Source of the DNA: Takakia lepidozioides
Taxonomy: Eukaryota; Streptophyta; Takakiopsida; Takakiales; Takakiaceae
Assembly: GCA_030704615.1 (NCBI GenBank)
Contig: CM060733.1
Coordinates: 930,001 to 994,000 of the forward strand
DNA length: 64,000 bases
Direction: 5' to 3'
Of this stretch, positions 1-14,800 are shown one piece after another (position 1 is the stretch's first letter; the number at the start of each line of letters is the position of its first letter). The notes beneath the pieces are model-generated. The model saw only the letters and a program-made list of their open reading frames with translations. It was not told the DNA's origin and ran no database searches. The position numbers were made by a program, and so were the translations under genes.

Positions 1-1884
<1,884 letters not shown>

Positions 1885-3057
1885 GCCGTTGGCCCAAGTG
1901 TCAAGTGTCATCTAAGCCCAAGTGCAATCTCCTATGTATGCAAGTGCGTCTCCTATGTCTAGGCCCAAGTGCGACCTCTAGGGTAGCCTCTGCGTTGGCC
2001 CAAGGGTCCAATGTCATCCAAGTCCAAATGCATTTTTTCTTCCATAGAGCCTACGACCAGATTTGAACCGGAGACACTTCCCTTGATATCTCTCCTCTGG
2101 AAGCTCCAACCATTGTGCCAGGAATTCTCACTTTGCTATATTTCGGGAATTTCCAACGACCCAAAGTACTTGAAATTCCACATCTCCTATAGAGCAGGTC
2201 CAAAAATCGTGAGACCAAGCCTTTGCACCCCTCCTTGTCGAGGGCTTTCCAACTGGACAAAGCACTCAGGGTGGGGCCCCCCAGTTTGGGACATCTCAAA
2301 TCTACAAAACAAACAAAACAAACGTCTCGCTTCACATATTGATTTCACATATAAGTTCTAAGAATATCTAGAGAATCAATGTCTATTTCAATGTCTGTTC
2401 TTAGAACTCATATGTGAAATCAATATATGAAGCGAGACGTTTTAGACGTTTGTTTTGTCTGTTTTGTTTTGTAGCGTCGGTGAGATCTCCCAACCAGGGG
2501 GCCCAACCCCAGTGCTTGGTACCCCTCGATGAGGATGCGGAGGGGTGCACCGGCTTGGTCTCATGATTTTTGGACCTGCGGTCTGGGAGATGTCGAATTC
2601 GGAAATTCGTGAAAAATAGCAAAATGGGCTTTCCTAGAGCAATGATTGGCCCTTCATGTGGGAGAAGTATTTTTGGTCACAAAATTCATGAAAATAAATA
2701 AATTAGTAAAGTGGGCTTTCTTGGGCCAATGATTAGATATATCAATATATGAAGCCTCGATATGAGATATATCCATATATGGAACGTCCATAGGAGATGC
2801 AGTTGGACTTGATGACATTAGACATTGGAGGTCACACTTGGGCCTCTAGATATATAGGAGACGCACTTGGGCTTAGATGGGCCTCAACATAGGAGACGGA
2901 TACATAGGAAATTGCACTTGGGCTTAAAATTCACAGGCTACCCTAGAGGTTGCACTTGGGCCTCGACATAGGAGACGCTCTTGGATACATAGGGGATTGC
3001 ACTTGGACTTAACTGATGACATTGGACACTTGGGCTAACGGCACAGGCTACCCTAAT
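1885..3057. mobile_element. Foldback (long inverted-repeat) element
   Basis: The two halves are imperfect reverse complements around a centre near 2,380. The inner arms are clearest: about 2,300-2,358 against 2,400-2,475, sharing in opposite orientation the words AAACGTCTCGCTTCA and TGAAGCGAGACGTTT. Matching continues outward through a GGGGCCCCCC-type block (2,276-2,285 and 2,498-2,507). The outer arms are subrepeats of the type CCCAAGTGCAATCTCCTATG, and both ends carry a 'GGCTACCCT/AGGGTAGCC' word. There is no coding capacity, as expected for a non-autonomous foldback or MULE-like element. The outer limits are uncertain because the arm subrepeats vary in number, and I did not find a clean target-site duplication. 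Confidence 0.65.
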
Positions 3058-6000
3058 ATATTATGGTGAAAAGAGAATGTGTTCATGTGAGAAAAATTGC
3101 AAAATTATCATTTGCAACTCTATGTTGGATGGATGAGTCGTATCTAGTATTGGTACACCGACTTCCTTGCATAGTTGTGTAAGATACTTATCCGCGAAAA
3201 CAAATTGTTTGGCATCCTTTTTGTTTTCCTTGTTGTTCATCAACCAACCCAAATCTTGTGTGGCTCTCAAATCCCCAAATCTTGGGGGGGTGGACATAGG
3301 GTAGGACAGCGGATCTGGGCCACATCTCTCTTGGGGATTTGAAAGTTGAGGCCTGTGATCCACAAAAAACCTGGGGTAAGAATTTCACTTGTTGTTATGA
3401 AGCAAAGTTCCAAAATTTGCCCTTGCCCCTACCGGATTACACAAATGCCCCAAGTTGAGGGCTGTAATCTGCAATCACTTGTGATGCAATTCAGTGACAA
3501 GGTATTGTGCTTGAAATGTCTAACACTTATATATTTACAAACTTGGGAATTTTTGAGTAATGTAATACCTAGATAGATTTAATCAAAACATTAGGATTTC
3601 CAAACAATATTACACCCAATTGTTTCCCAAAAAAGTGTTTAAAAAATGGCATCTAGGTCTAGATCAGTACAAATGAGAGATACCCAATGTACAGATATTA
3701 TCATTTTGATTTGATACTTCATGGTTCGGGCCTTTATTGGCTCATCTTTAGAATAAAGAGGAGGCTACGCATCATTGTCAAAAATCGCTAAGCCCCTCTT
3801 GTGCCTTCCTCGGGCGTTACCTCCTCTCCTTTACTGAAAACTACTTCGTCATATATTTCTCAAGGGGTAATACCTCCCTCAGCTAACATCTTTCTTACTG
3901 AAAAATAAATAGATATATTTTCAGGTTTATTATGGATAAAAGTAGAGTTCACTATTCGCAAAGAGGAGCCATATGCGTCTAGCCGCTTGTTTACAAATAT
4001 AAACATTTGAAAATTACAAGAGTATAAAAACACTAAAGAAAACAAATATACAAATCTAAAATGCATGCACGTTCCGACGGGTTCTAGAAGATACGGGGAT
4101 GTCCAGAACCTATTCAGCAACAAGAGTATGCATCGGAGACTGTGTACCAAATCTATAGAATCGGACGACCCCGATTCAACAGTAGCCTTGTCTACAAGTT
4201 CAGTAGAGTACAATTCCCGCAAACTGGAGCTAGTTGTACCACATTCAAAGAAAATCTGTACTACATCCACCATTTCCAACACATGCGGTTCGATCATTGT
4301 CTTCCAGATCGAGTGAGCTCTGTTACAATCCATGCCACTATTCTTAAATGGAACAACTCAAGATGTTGCAGATAAAATTGACCAAATTTTAACATGTTGA
4401 AGAAAACACTTGGCAGGGCGGTATCAAGTTGTCTAGGTATTGGTCTAGAATGTAACTCGAATGTAAAGGACAACAATTATTCTAGGGGCCCAGACCTTCC
4501 GTTTCGATTTCCCATAGCTGCAGACCAGGGGAATATGTTGATGTTGAATCCTTGAGGATGAGGATTGAAAGAGAGGGCTCTTTCTGCCGCCTCTTTTGTC
4601 TCTAGAAGGATGGAGAGCCTTTTCCCTTGGAATGGCAAAATTGCTGTTTCAGATCGCCAGAACCCCTCATGCATTGGTGTGTTTCCTGAAAGAAATTGCA
4701 GACACCCATTTTCCATCTGTCCTGGGTTCCTCGTCTGTGCGCGGTGTGCCAGAAAGAAACCCATACCCGACAAAGGTTGAGATCTGTGAGTTGTTGGGAG
4801 CCTGTTGTAATCATATTGCACCCGGTTCTTGGACGATCCTCTAAAGGATCTGTTCCCGAATGGACCCATTGAAAAGGTGCTACACCTGCCTCAGAGGCGA
4901 GAGAAGGCTAGGAAATATTTGGAACAGAAGCTCAAATGAGTGAAATGAGAGACCAGTTAAGAGAAATGAGAGAATAGCATGAGAATTGCGAGTTAACGCT
5001 TAGATAGGAGTGAGGGAAGGAGTTGAGTGGAGCTATGAAAGCAACCAAAATGGCACAGACTGCGAGGGCGTGAACCTCACAACGAGCCTTTGGAGAGAGG
5101 ATGAATGAGAGCTGTAAATAAGAGGAACGGAGAGTGGAGATCGGGCAATACAGGGGTGGAACAAGGCAGTGAAAGGATTCAAAGAGAGTGTTGAATGGTT
5201 GCAGTTGTCATTGCATTCAGCAGTGGTTGTCGGCAGACATTTCAGAGGGAGATGAATGAGGGGAGGTTGATAGACTATGAGGAGTGGTGGGAAACCGAAG
5301 AGTATAGCTGCATGGTGGCTGAGAATAAATCGAGTTGATAATTGATCAGTCCACAAGTAGAGCCATCTGAGGTGGTCGGGAAGGGATGAAGGCTGAATAT
5401 TTCATTAGACTATCATTTTCATGAGATCTCATTAAGCCATGAAGGGAACGAGAGAAGACGAAGGGTTTATGTCCCTTATTCTGGTGGGAAGTTTGCAGCG
5501 ATGAATGTACCCAAACATTACTGGCCAGTGGAAGGGGGGGTGTGGTGTGAATCCGAGCCTAAGGAAACCGGGATTTCTAAGCTAGGGTCTGGAAATCCAG
5601 TGAAGATGGGTTGCAAGAGTGATCAGAAAAGTTATCAATGCAGATGTAGAAACACGTGTGTCTTGCTGAAGGAAGCAAGGGGGAGCGTAGAGGTTCGCAT
5701 AGCATTCAGAAAATCCGAAACCTCGGAGGTGAGAGGGACGAAGGGGCCGTTGAACGTCTCTCTCACACTAGTCCCTCTATCTCACCGCAAACCACGGAGC
5801 TACATTGCGCCTTCTCACATCACTATCTATTTTTTACCAAACTTCACGGAGGCCCCTGTTATTCAATGAGGAAAAATAATCTTGCCAAGGCCTCAAGCTC
5901 AAACAATGGGGGGAATTTGGCAATGGTTTTTAGCGTGAGCACATTCTCGTTTCGCCATAATATATTCTTTGTATATTTTTAGAATATATGGAATATCCTA

Positions 6001-8700
6001 GTTTCCTGGAGTGTTCATGCTCACACGCAACCCGACCCAACCTCCATACCAAGAGCACCCTCGACTCCCTAGAATTGTGTTTCTAACCAGGGCTAGGTAA
6101 TTTACAATAGCATATGTCCACTCATTCTGCTTCAAAATGATTCCTTAGAAAATGTCCATAAAAATAACAAATAAAAATGAGTATAACTGCTCAGGCAATT
6201 CTGTTGCAAAAGTTTTTGTAACAAATTTTCTTCGAGAAGCATCATTTGGATACCTAAACACTGGTACAGAGTTAACCAGTGGCTTTGACAGATACCAACA
6301 TTTTCTCTTTTTCTTTTTATATCACAAAGGACGGGCATGACTTTGGTCAACTTTCTAGATGTTTCCCTAGAAGAGGTTACCGCTTTTTTCGCTTTGTGAA
6401 GAAGATTAGAAGGGCACATTAACATAGAACCATTTTTTTTAAATGGATACCAAAAATTTGGTACGTAGTGGTGGGGTGCGATAGGACTTAGTGGTACCTA
6501 GTGGTGGGGTAGGATCTTAGGGACTCAAGGTGGGCGTTGGCGGTATTCTCATGGGGGGCCAAAACTAGGGCGACGAGTGGGCTGACGCCGGAAATCCGCT
6601 CGCGAAGGGTGCTCTTACGAGGTTTTAGAGCATGTGCGCAAGCTCACGCCTCACTGAGCATGCTCATGATATGTGAAATTCCAAGATTATTCTTTGAAGA
6701 TACTTAGGCGAAACTGAAATGTGCTCACGCCAAACTTTTCGAAATGTTTGCTCAGGTGAGCACAAGGCACACATCTAGGGCTTGGGGGATTTTCTGTTAG
6801 GGCCAACTCCTTAAATGATGCCCGATGATTAATTGTGGTATTTTTTATCATATGATGTTGTCAATAATAGCACTCCCTAATATGCAAAAGTTGTCACTTT
6901 CCATTTTGTTTCACGCACGAAATTGTTGGATATTGACCTACCATAACAATCACGTAACATTTTGTTCGCAAAATAAATTAACTTGATGTCAAGTGACAGT
7001 TCGTCAACGATGATGTCATCCAGTTATCCTTAATAAAATCCTGAAAAATCTAGATTCTTGATTTATTTCATTGGCGAAGCCCGTGGTGTGCTTTACTATA
7101 TTAAAATTTTAATTATTTGTGTGTTCTGGATGGCCCTGTTGGTCACTATTTGTGACTTTGTTTTCCCTATTGTGTTATTCTCTTGCAAAATACCAATTTG
7201 TAAATATATGGAACTTGAAACTTGTAAATATACAGTAAGAGAGTCTATTTGCGTGTAGCAACCATATGTCTCTCCTTCATATTCTATTTTCGTGGAAACA
7301 TGGGTACCCTATTGCCGTTTATTGTGCTCGCGCCTCCATTTTTCTGCGCTCACATGAGCTATGCTCACAGGTGTGCTCACGTTCTACCAGCCCCCCCTAC
7401 ATTTGTTGGGTCCCTCTCTAACCAGACTATCTTCAAAGACGCAAGCATGTGAATTATAGTAGAATTCCAGGCAGAGGAGATCTGACCCATCGACTTTACG
7501 TGTAAAACATCCTGAAATTTTCTCACATCAACTCACTGTTAGAAAATTTGTAGATTCCTTGGATTTAGCCTACAGCAAAAGAATGAAAGTGAAGTTTTGG
7601 GCTGCCCGTCCTTGACTCATCTTTGGCAAGCTCTCCAAATAACACTACAAAACAGGTACACGAAATACAACTCATCAATGGGAAGGTGGGTGCCATGGTG
7701 GAATTTTCTCTCAATTTGGCCTTGTGTTTTAGGGATTACGATAAGAACGTTTGCCCCAGAAAACAACTGCTGGGGTTTAAGTTGTTTTTGGCCTCCACTA
7801 AACCATTGTAATATCTCAATTTCTGCAGTGGAGTTCTCAAACTTTTTGAGGTGGTAGAGGCCAAGTTACCGCACCTATTATACAGTCAATGTTGATAGAT
7901 ATGTCAATATGGTCGTTTCCAGAGGTGGACATTCCAGTTTCGCTAAAAAGGGCTTGGGAAATTACGGGTTAACTTATTAGACATCCCAGCTGGACAGATT
8001 TACAGAGAAATCTTTGCCAAGCCAAATTCAAATCCACTTGGGGCTATAAAGGCATCCATCTTATGCAGGTAAGCTGGGGTCAATGGCCAGCAGTGGCACC
8101 ACTCATCAGTGCCAACACATTCCAACTCCCTTCCCTGAATTCGAAAGGCTCAGTTTGTATCTGAATCTAGATTAGCTAGTGGGGCGTATCCTGTCGGTTT
8201 AGATCGCTCCCCTGCAGCCCTCTTTACTTCCTCCATTTGTTGTGTAAACACATTTCTCATTGAGCTGCTTAGATTGCCTTGGTGTGGCAGCTCCCCCTGT
8301 TCGTGGATCCATGCAGGGAGTCAACATGGAAAATCACCCCGGGGAACATCTGGAGAGACCGCCTGGCACCCAATATCAGAGAACAGCAAGATTGTTGTTC
8401 TGCTGCATAGCTCCACCTCCAGAGTAAGGGATTCCTGCTAGCTGCCGCATTCTGGTTACAGGGGACTTGCAATACTAACATTGGGAGGTGGCAGGTTCAA
8501 ACAATCGTCATGGAAGACCCTTCCCAAGTCCAGCCTAGGATTTTAGATATCTTGTTTTGTTCATCTGTGACGATGCAAGGGTACCTGATAACCTCAATCT
8601 CTCATAATTGGTTTCAGGTATATATTATCTCATCTAGTTGATATTATGTTGCTGAATTGATACCAGCACAAAACCACCTCAAACTGAACTCATTTTTTTC
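3058..8700. other. Gene-free stretch
   Basis: Only short open frames occur (the longest about 157 codons at 3,860-4,333 on the minus strand) and none shows a known motif. The minus frame at 4,477-4,869 and the plus frame at 5,501-5,869 are the most open, but composition and splice context do not support them. Near 6,620-6,780 and 7,330-7,400 the words GCTCAC/GTGAGC recur, suggesting a decayed repeat. A 'GTGGTACCTAGTGGTGGGGT' motif is partly duplicated at about 6,465-6,510. The stretch is probably intergenic and old transposon-derived. Confidence 0.4.
3736..3851 (+). repeat. Dispersed repeat, copy 1
   Basis: About 115 bp that recurs as its reverse complement at 20,655-20,772. Shared words include TTTAGAATAAAGAGGA, CTACGCATCA, GTCAAAAATCGCTAAG and GTGCCTTCC. 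The two copies differ by roughly one base in seven. The family is unknown; it has no coding capacity and no obvious terminal repeat. Confidence 0.6.
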
Positions 8701-9119
8701 TTGCAGGCTTGGCAAGATGTTGCTAGGCACCCAGTGGTTTATGATCAGTTCACTAACGAATGGGCATTAGTGCCCCACTTACAGTTAACTAACTAGATTT
8801 CAATTAAGCTTGGCCATGTACACGAGGGCCTTTGCAATAAGTCTCCTCTAGGTGTTTTTTATTTGAAGAATATGAAGGCCGCTTGACTCCCTTCTACAGT
8901 AAGGCGCAGTAGGAATTGCAGCAGAAAAACAAGAGCTTCAAATCCAAGCAGTTTAGCACTGTGGACAACGCAGTCTCTATAACTCTCTCAACATGCCACA
9001 TATAAAAAATGTGTTCGCTAACAATTGTGTAATCATGCAGCCTTGTCCTTGTTCTACATAGAAAGGGATAGCCAGGTGGATTGCAAACCAACCGTGAGGG
9101 CCACATACTAATGTCGATC

Positions 9120-10428
9120 CTACACCTTGTAGCCAGTGAGCGTGCCACCTCGACCCACAATCTCTCCCACACAGAACCAGGCATAGCATTCACCCAGAAA
9201 TAGAGCAGCAATGCCAACCTCTTCCAGCTTCAAGTCGTTCCGGTTCAGTAGCCTCTTCTTCACATAGTCAGACTCTTTCCATAGAGACTCATACCTCCCT
9301 GGCAAGCTGCACAATGGGTGGAAACATGCCTTCAATTATTCACATCAACGTAAATACCTTCATTCAGACAAACATAGGCTCAACTGACAGAAGAATTGGT
9401 AAGCACCTGCAGACACCAGCTTGACCAGAACTTTGAAACCACATAACCTAATGCACGGGACTTGAGTAACAATGCAAAAGTTTCTAGTCTTCTATTTAAT
9501 TGTATACACCTGGAGTAAGACAATGCTGAAAAGGCCCCTTTATAGCCTCAATTCTAAACACCGGCATCATTAGCTCAGGAGGTCAGCCACAACACAGGAA
9601 CAGGAAGGGGAAGTACTGGCAGTTCAGTGGCCAACGATGGGCTCTGCAGGTATCTGCAGATCACACCCGCTCTTAATAACACCACTGCAACGACTCCCCA
9701 CATGTAAGCAGAGGGATCTTTCCTGCTAGGTCTGAATTTAGGGCACATACAGCAGCCATCTATACCTGCTACATCCATGTTTTCCCTCAAATACCCAGAT
9801 GTTTGTCTCTCACATTTACAAGGCCCTTACTCCATTCATAAGTAGCGAGCCTAGCGCAGATAGTAGGGCACTGTCTGTAAATCTAAACGTGACGCACTCC
9901 AATCAAACCACATATAGACCGTCGGCTGCCCTTCAAAATAGTCCACAATCGAACATGACACCGCACCTAGGTGAGAAAGAGAACAATTACAGGTAGAATT
10001 GATCTACAGAAAGTCAGGAGCAGACCCAAGAACAACTGTCAGATGTAGAACCGTGAGCGGACTAGTAAACAAGCTCCGCGAGTAGGTGAAGAAATCTAGG
10101 GTAAGTGAGCGAACCGAGGAATTGAGAAAGTGGGGGTCGGGGCGATTTAAGCCACCCGTAGGTAGATATGCGTTTTGCACACAGACAGTGCGTGCTTGTG
10201 TGTGTCGATTATTTGAGGGGGATGAAGAGAGGAAGAGAGAGAAAACCTTGCAAGGCGTGTATAGAAGAGTTGCTTGGATAGTTCCTGACATTTCGCCACG
10301 GTGGGCTCTCCAACAATGTATTGCTTGTTTTCCTCAAGCAGCTGCTTGTAGTAGGATGCGCCATGCTTGGACACGATCTCTGATGTCACCGCTACCTTGC
10401 TTTGCAACTGCTTTATCAGGGACGCCAT
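9120..10428 (-). CDS. Mitochondrial ATP synthase subunit g (two exons)
   Basis: Encodes the small membrane subunit g of the mitochondrial F1Fo ATP synthase, which in the family supports dimerisation of the complex in the inner membrane. Exon 1 runs 10428 down to 10247 (ATG in CCATGG context) and exon 2 runs 9306 down to 9120. They join in frame through a 940-bp GT-AG intron (donor AAG|GTTTTC, acceptor TGCAG|CTT) to give 122 residues, the usual plant length. Visible family signatures are SKHGASYYKQLLEENKQYI and KCQELSKQLFYTRLA in exon 1, then LPGRYESLWKESDYVKK and a C-terminal membrane segment EEVGIAALFLGECYAWFCVG ending in GGTLTGYKV. An in-frame extension of 16 codons upstream lacks conservation, so I chose the ATG at 10428. 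The reading frame is unbroken and looks functional. The 3' UTR probably extends into 8,750-9,119. The match rests on recall of the plant family, not on a search. Confidence 0.93.
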
Positions 10429-11826
10429 GGCTGCACAATCGAGAAGACCCAACAAGGGCAACGAGGGCGGATCCACAGACCAAGCGTGCGCAGAGATCCC
10501 CTTCTCTCTCTCTCTCCCGTAGCGTTCCGCCGACTATTCAGACGGACGAGGCGTGATCAGTCTGCGATTCCTCCTCCTGCCGACTTGTGCCACGTCTTTT
10601 AGGGTGTGTCAGCTGCAATTTAGGGTGCCCGCTAACTTGCCTCCCCTCTACTCTACCTAAACTGTCCACAGTAAAGCTCTTCTCTCTCTCTATAAATCAC
10701 TCCACTGTCCATTCCTGGATCCCCTTCTTCCTGGCTTCAATGCCTGCCCCTTCTCTCCAGCTCTCACTCCCTCAGCTCATGAACATGTACATGTACATCA
10801 CAAACATATGCACTAGGACATGTCTTCTGCAGGCACTGGTCAAAAGTGAGGAGCTAGATTGAAGGTGATTGCATGTTGGATATGCACACTGGCATATGTT
10901 GGATCATACAGTTACTAGAATGATTGCTCCATGGCTGCTTGCACCTGGAAAGCTTGTTGACAGCCTGTGGACTCTGCTTAAGCTTAGGAGCCTGGACTCC
11001 GGATGAATGTCATTGAGCTTCAGGACTCCAAAGAGACTGATGATCCTGAGGCAAGCTTCCTTCCTGCCCATAACTTCGAATGATTGTGCAAATGATGATT
11101 CCATACTGCCAGAAAGTGTGGCACTTGCTGATTGCGGCTACTCACTGTCATTGGACGATTGCCGGCCACCATGAACCGCATAGCTAAAATTGAATGCACC
11201 CTGCTCCATAGGTAGCTGGGGCAAGAAATTTGAAGATGAGAAATCATCTCAATTACAAAGCTCTTGTTGCGCGGGGCTTTCACAAGATCTCCTACACAAC
11301 CTCAAAATGACAAAATGCTATTTGAAAATTGGCTGTGGATACTATCAATGTACAGGGTGGTTGTCATTAAACTGAAGTGAAGCCGGTAATGACTAATTGG
11401 GAAGTTTCCAAGACTGGATACCATTCTTTGGTTTACCCAGTGCACAACGGATAAGTTCCCAACCGTTCTCAACTGACAAGCCCTTCAACTAAAGCTCTTC
11501 GATTGCCACCTAGTTGCTATACTCATTGCACTTCTGTAACACAGCACGTCCTCTTTCAACTTAAAACTAACAAAATGGACCGATGATTCTGATTCATTGC
11601 AATGAACCACACATCTCTGGCAACGTCTTTCCGCAAACTGTTTTTGAGAACCTACATCCAATGTGATGCATGAGGCAAGGTAAGGTAACAGATACAGTTC
11701 TCCTTTCTGGCGAGTGCCTTCCCAGAAAGGGGGATTTAGTTTCCAAGAGCGGAACACTCACCCACAGAAAGTTGTGAGTGCTGGAAAAAGTCTTTCACCC
11801 AAAAAAATGCCAGTAAACAGCAATTG
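10429..11826. other. Spacer between two minus-strand genes
   Basis: Holds the upstream region of the subunit g gene (from 10,429 rightward) and, from about 11,480 to 11,826, the probable 3' UTR of the NFXL1-like gene. A CT-rich run followed by TATAAAT lies at about 10,680-10,697; it is oriented for the plus strand, so it is not a convincing TATA box for subunit g. No further gene is recognised. Confidence 0.4.
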
Positions 11827-14800
11827 TCAGAGTCCGCCCCCTTCGAACACTTTTTCCCAGTCATCCTCGCAGTTATCTGCTTCTGGGGTTCCCACAAGAG
11901 TTGGTGAAGAAATGGCAGCTGATACTGTACCCGGGCCTCCTCCATGGGCAACCCCTCTGTCTGTTGAAGGAACCATGCCAACCCTCCTTCCTCCACCTGA
12001 GCTACTAAGTGTTGATTCAGAGGTATGCCCTGAAGCTTGATGCCTGGACGATGAGGAACTTCCCTGAGACTGCGCAGTACTTGCAATCAGCCCCCCCTGA
12101 GCAAGAGCTCCCCATGGATTATTAGTGGCTATTGGAACCACTTTGTGTTGCCATGCTCCCACTGGATCTTGATTCCCAACTCTTTCTTCATCCCCCCATG
12201 CATCTTCCACCCAGTTTGAATCTTGCATGCCCTTTTTAATAGATGAGCTTTTGGCTCCTGCAAGCCCTGTAGACGGTGGCCCCCAAGCCCCACTCCGAGT
12301 CGTAGAAGATCCTACAGCTCGTGGCAGCCCTGTTGCACCCCGATAGGCTGAAGCATGGTCAACTCGCCGTAGAGCAGTTGCTGCCCGTGCTGCGTCAGAG
12401 AAGATAGCCAGTGCATTTTTGTCATTGAGCCACACAAGTTCGCACTCCCCACCGAATCGCAATACTAGAGTGCTGACATCAGCATCCCTTGGTAAGTCAA
12501 GCAGCGTCACAACAAGGCCTGGCTCCATATCAACCAATGAATTGAAAGGAGGGGCACGCGCCTGCCCTGTTGCCGGGAGGGTTCCACCTTTGGAGAACAA
12601 ACCTCTGGCTGGAACTTTGGACTTTGTAGTCACATGTGCAATCACAAACCGGCGGGGTTCTCGGCCAACTCCAGTTACTGACAGACCCCACCGCTCTGCA
12701 AGCTGGTAGATAACCTCTCTCCTCTCTTTTGACGTGGCACAGAATACATGAAGTCGAAGATTGCCAACGGCCCCGGATCCATTCTTTGGCCCCAGAAGCA
12801 GGTACTTGAAGCGGTCCTCAATTGAGGCGACCCACTGCGGATCCCTTCTAGCAATCTCTGCCAACACTTCAGACCCAACTAGTCCACCTTCCAAGCTGGG
12901 AACTGCTTCCCCAGGAGTGGCTGCCCCAAAAGCATCTGCAAGTATACGTTTCTTCTCAAGCTTTGCACAATCATCGTCACATGCCAGTTTCCGTTGTCCC
13001 AGTGGCACTCTCTCTCTCTCCTTGCCTTCCAAGGGCTGCAATGGACTGGGCAATCTAGACAGGGCCATGGCAGCAGCCTCCGAAGCTCCTCGAGTACTGC
13101 TCCCCCCCGTGTCACAGGGAACCTCCGCAGTCAAACGTCCACACACACAGGTTATTGTCACATTCGCTTTGCATGGGGTCTCTGGGCACGGGGAGGCTGG
13201 ATGGCACACGGCTGCACATGTATGAGAGCAGTCCCTGCGAGGGGCCCCACAAGCTTGGCCACAAGAAGCCTGCCTAGTTGATGGTCTTACTCCACCTCTC
13301 TGAGTGCCCACACCAGGGCTAGCAGCCTCAACCTCCACAGAATCACATGGAGGTAAGTGACAAGTTCGACCACAAGCATGAAACCCACACTGCCTCGTTT
13401 TCCCACAGAGCTTGTTGCATTTTATGTCTCGAGAGCCGCAAGGGACACCCCGCAGCACCACATGATTCCCCACGCACTCTTTCGACACAGGGACTGTACA
13501 AGGGGGACAATCACCAAAATGGCAAAGATGGGTGGCTTCATGACCACATACCTGCAAAGAGCAACATTCAAGGTTGGTACTTGCTGATCAGATTGGCAGT
13601 ACTTTGTTGAGCACATCGACTTTATTTCCAAAGAACAAGCATTTCACGGGAATATATTTACTTGCATCTCAACTAACTAACACATAACTTTGAAGTTTTA
13701 AGAAGTGAATATTCCAGTTGTAAAAACAGTGTATGGAGCGACTTGCATTCAGATTTCTGCTCCCAACAAAAAATGAAGAGATTCAATGCAACTTGCCTGA
13801 GTGATAGAGCAGGGGTACGGACAAGATGGCAGTGGAGTCCCACAGGGCACAGGCGGGGGGATTGATGTTTGTCCACAGGCACATGAAAGCTCTGTGAAGG
13901 TTGTCTCCATGCAGGGCCGGCAGTGGCCCGTATGACACAACTCTTGACAATTGTGCTGCCGGCAGCGAAGTCTTTTGCCACATGGGAGCGTGCAGAGATG
14001 CAGATCAGGAACTCCCGTTATCTCCTCTTGCAAGGAAGCCCCATCTTTTGCAGCTGGACAACACCTGTTAGCACCAAAATAAACGTAGCTTTTAGAGCTG
14101 AAAATCCTAAATCCCTCAAATTTACCAAGGATATCATAAACCGTATGAGCAACTCCTTTGAGCAGTATCTGCGTCAGTGCTGCTTCTGGGGTCAGCTTGC
14201 AAGGGATTCAAAGACACATTCTCAACTTCTCAGAAACAAGATAATTCTAGAGAAATGAATGACAAACTGAAGCTGTAAATATTCTACCCAGAATGCTAAA
14301 GGTTCTACCAAACAATACTGACCTGTTATTGCACCGGTGACGCCCACAATTTTTCTTCTTCTCACACTTCTTATCGCACATGAACAATCCGTCCTCTGCT
14401 TCCTCAGACACTCCATCTCTCAGACCTTCTCTTTCTCCTTGAATCACTTTGTCAACCTTGAGAGAGATATGGCAAGCTACAGTCCGAGACGAAGACCCGC
14501 ACTGACACTTCTGTTCTACTGGAACCAAGCAAGAAGGACAGAGCCCCATGTGACACAAACTGCGACAGACATGTTTCTTGCATGGAAGCAACTTTCCACA
14601 GGCTTGATGGCAAGTGGGAACCAGGTCTGTGCAACTCTGTCTTGGCTTACCAGCTCCTAACAATTCTTTCAACACAGTCTTTCCACAAGGACAACTCTGA
14701 ACAACTGACGGAGAGAGCTCACACTCCCCACAAGAGCCCGGGTGACATTTCTGAGTGCACTTGTGTTTACCACATGGGAGCATTTTGGGGCACTCAAACT

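Noticed and set aside
3860-4333. 157-codon minus-strand open frame
   Set aside because: No recognisable domain, no splice context, and other frames are about as open.
12675-13631. Open frames on both strands across NFXL1 exon 4
   Set aside because: Alternative-frame shadows of the GC-rich Cys-rich exon.
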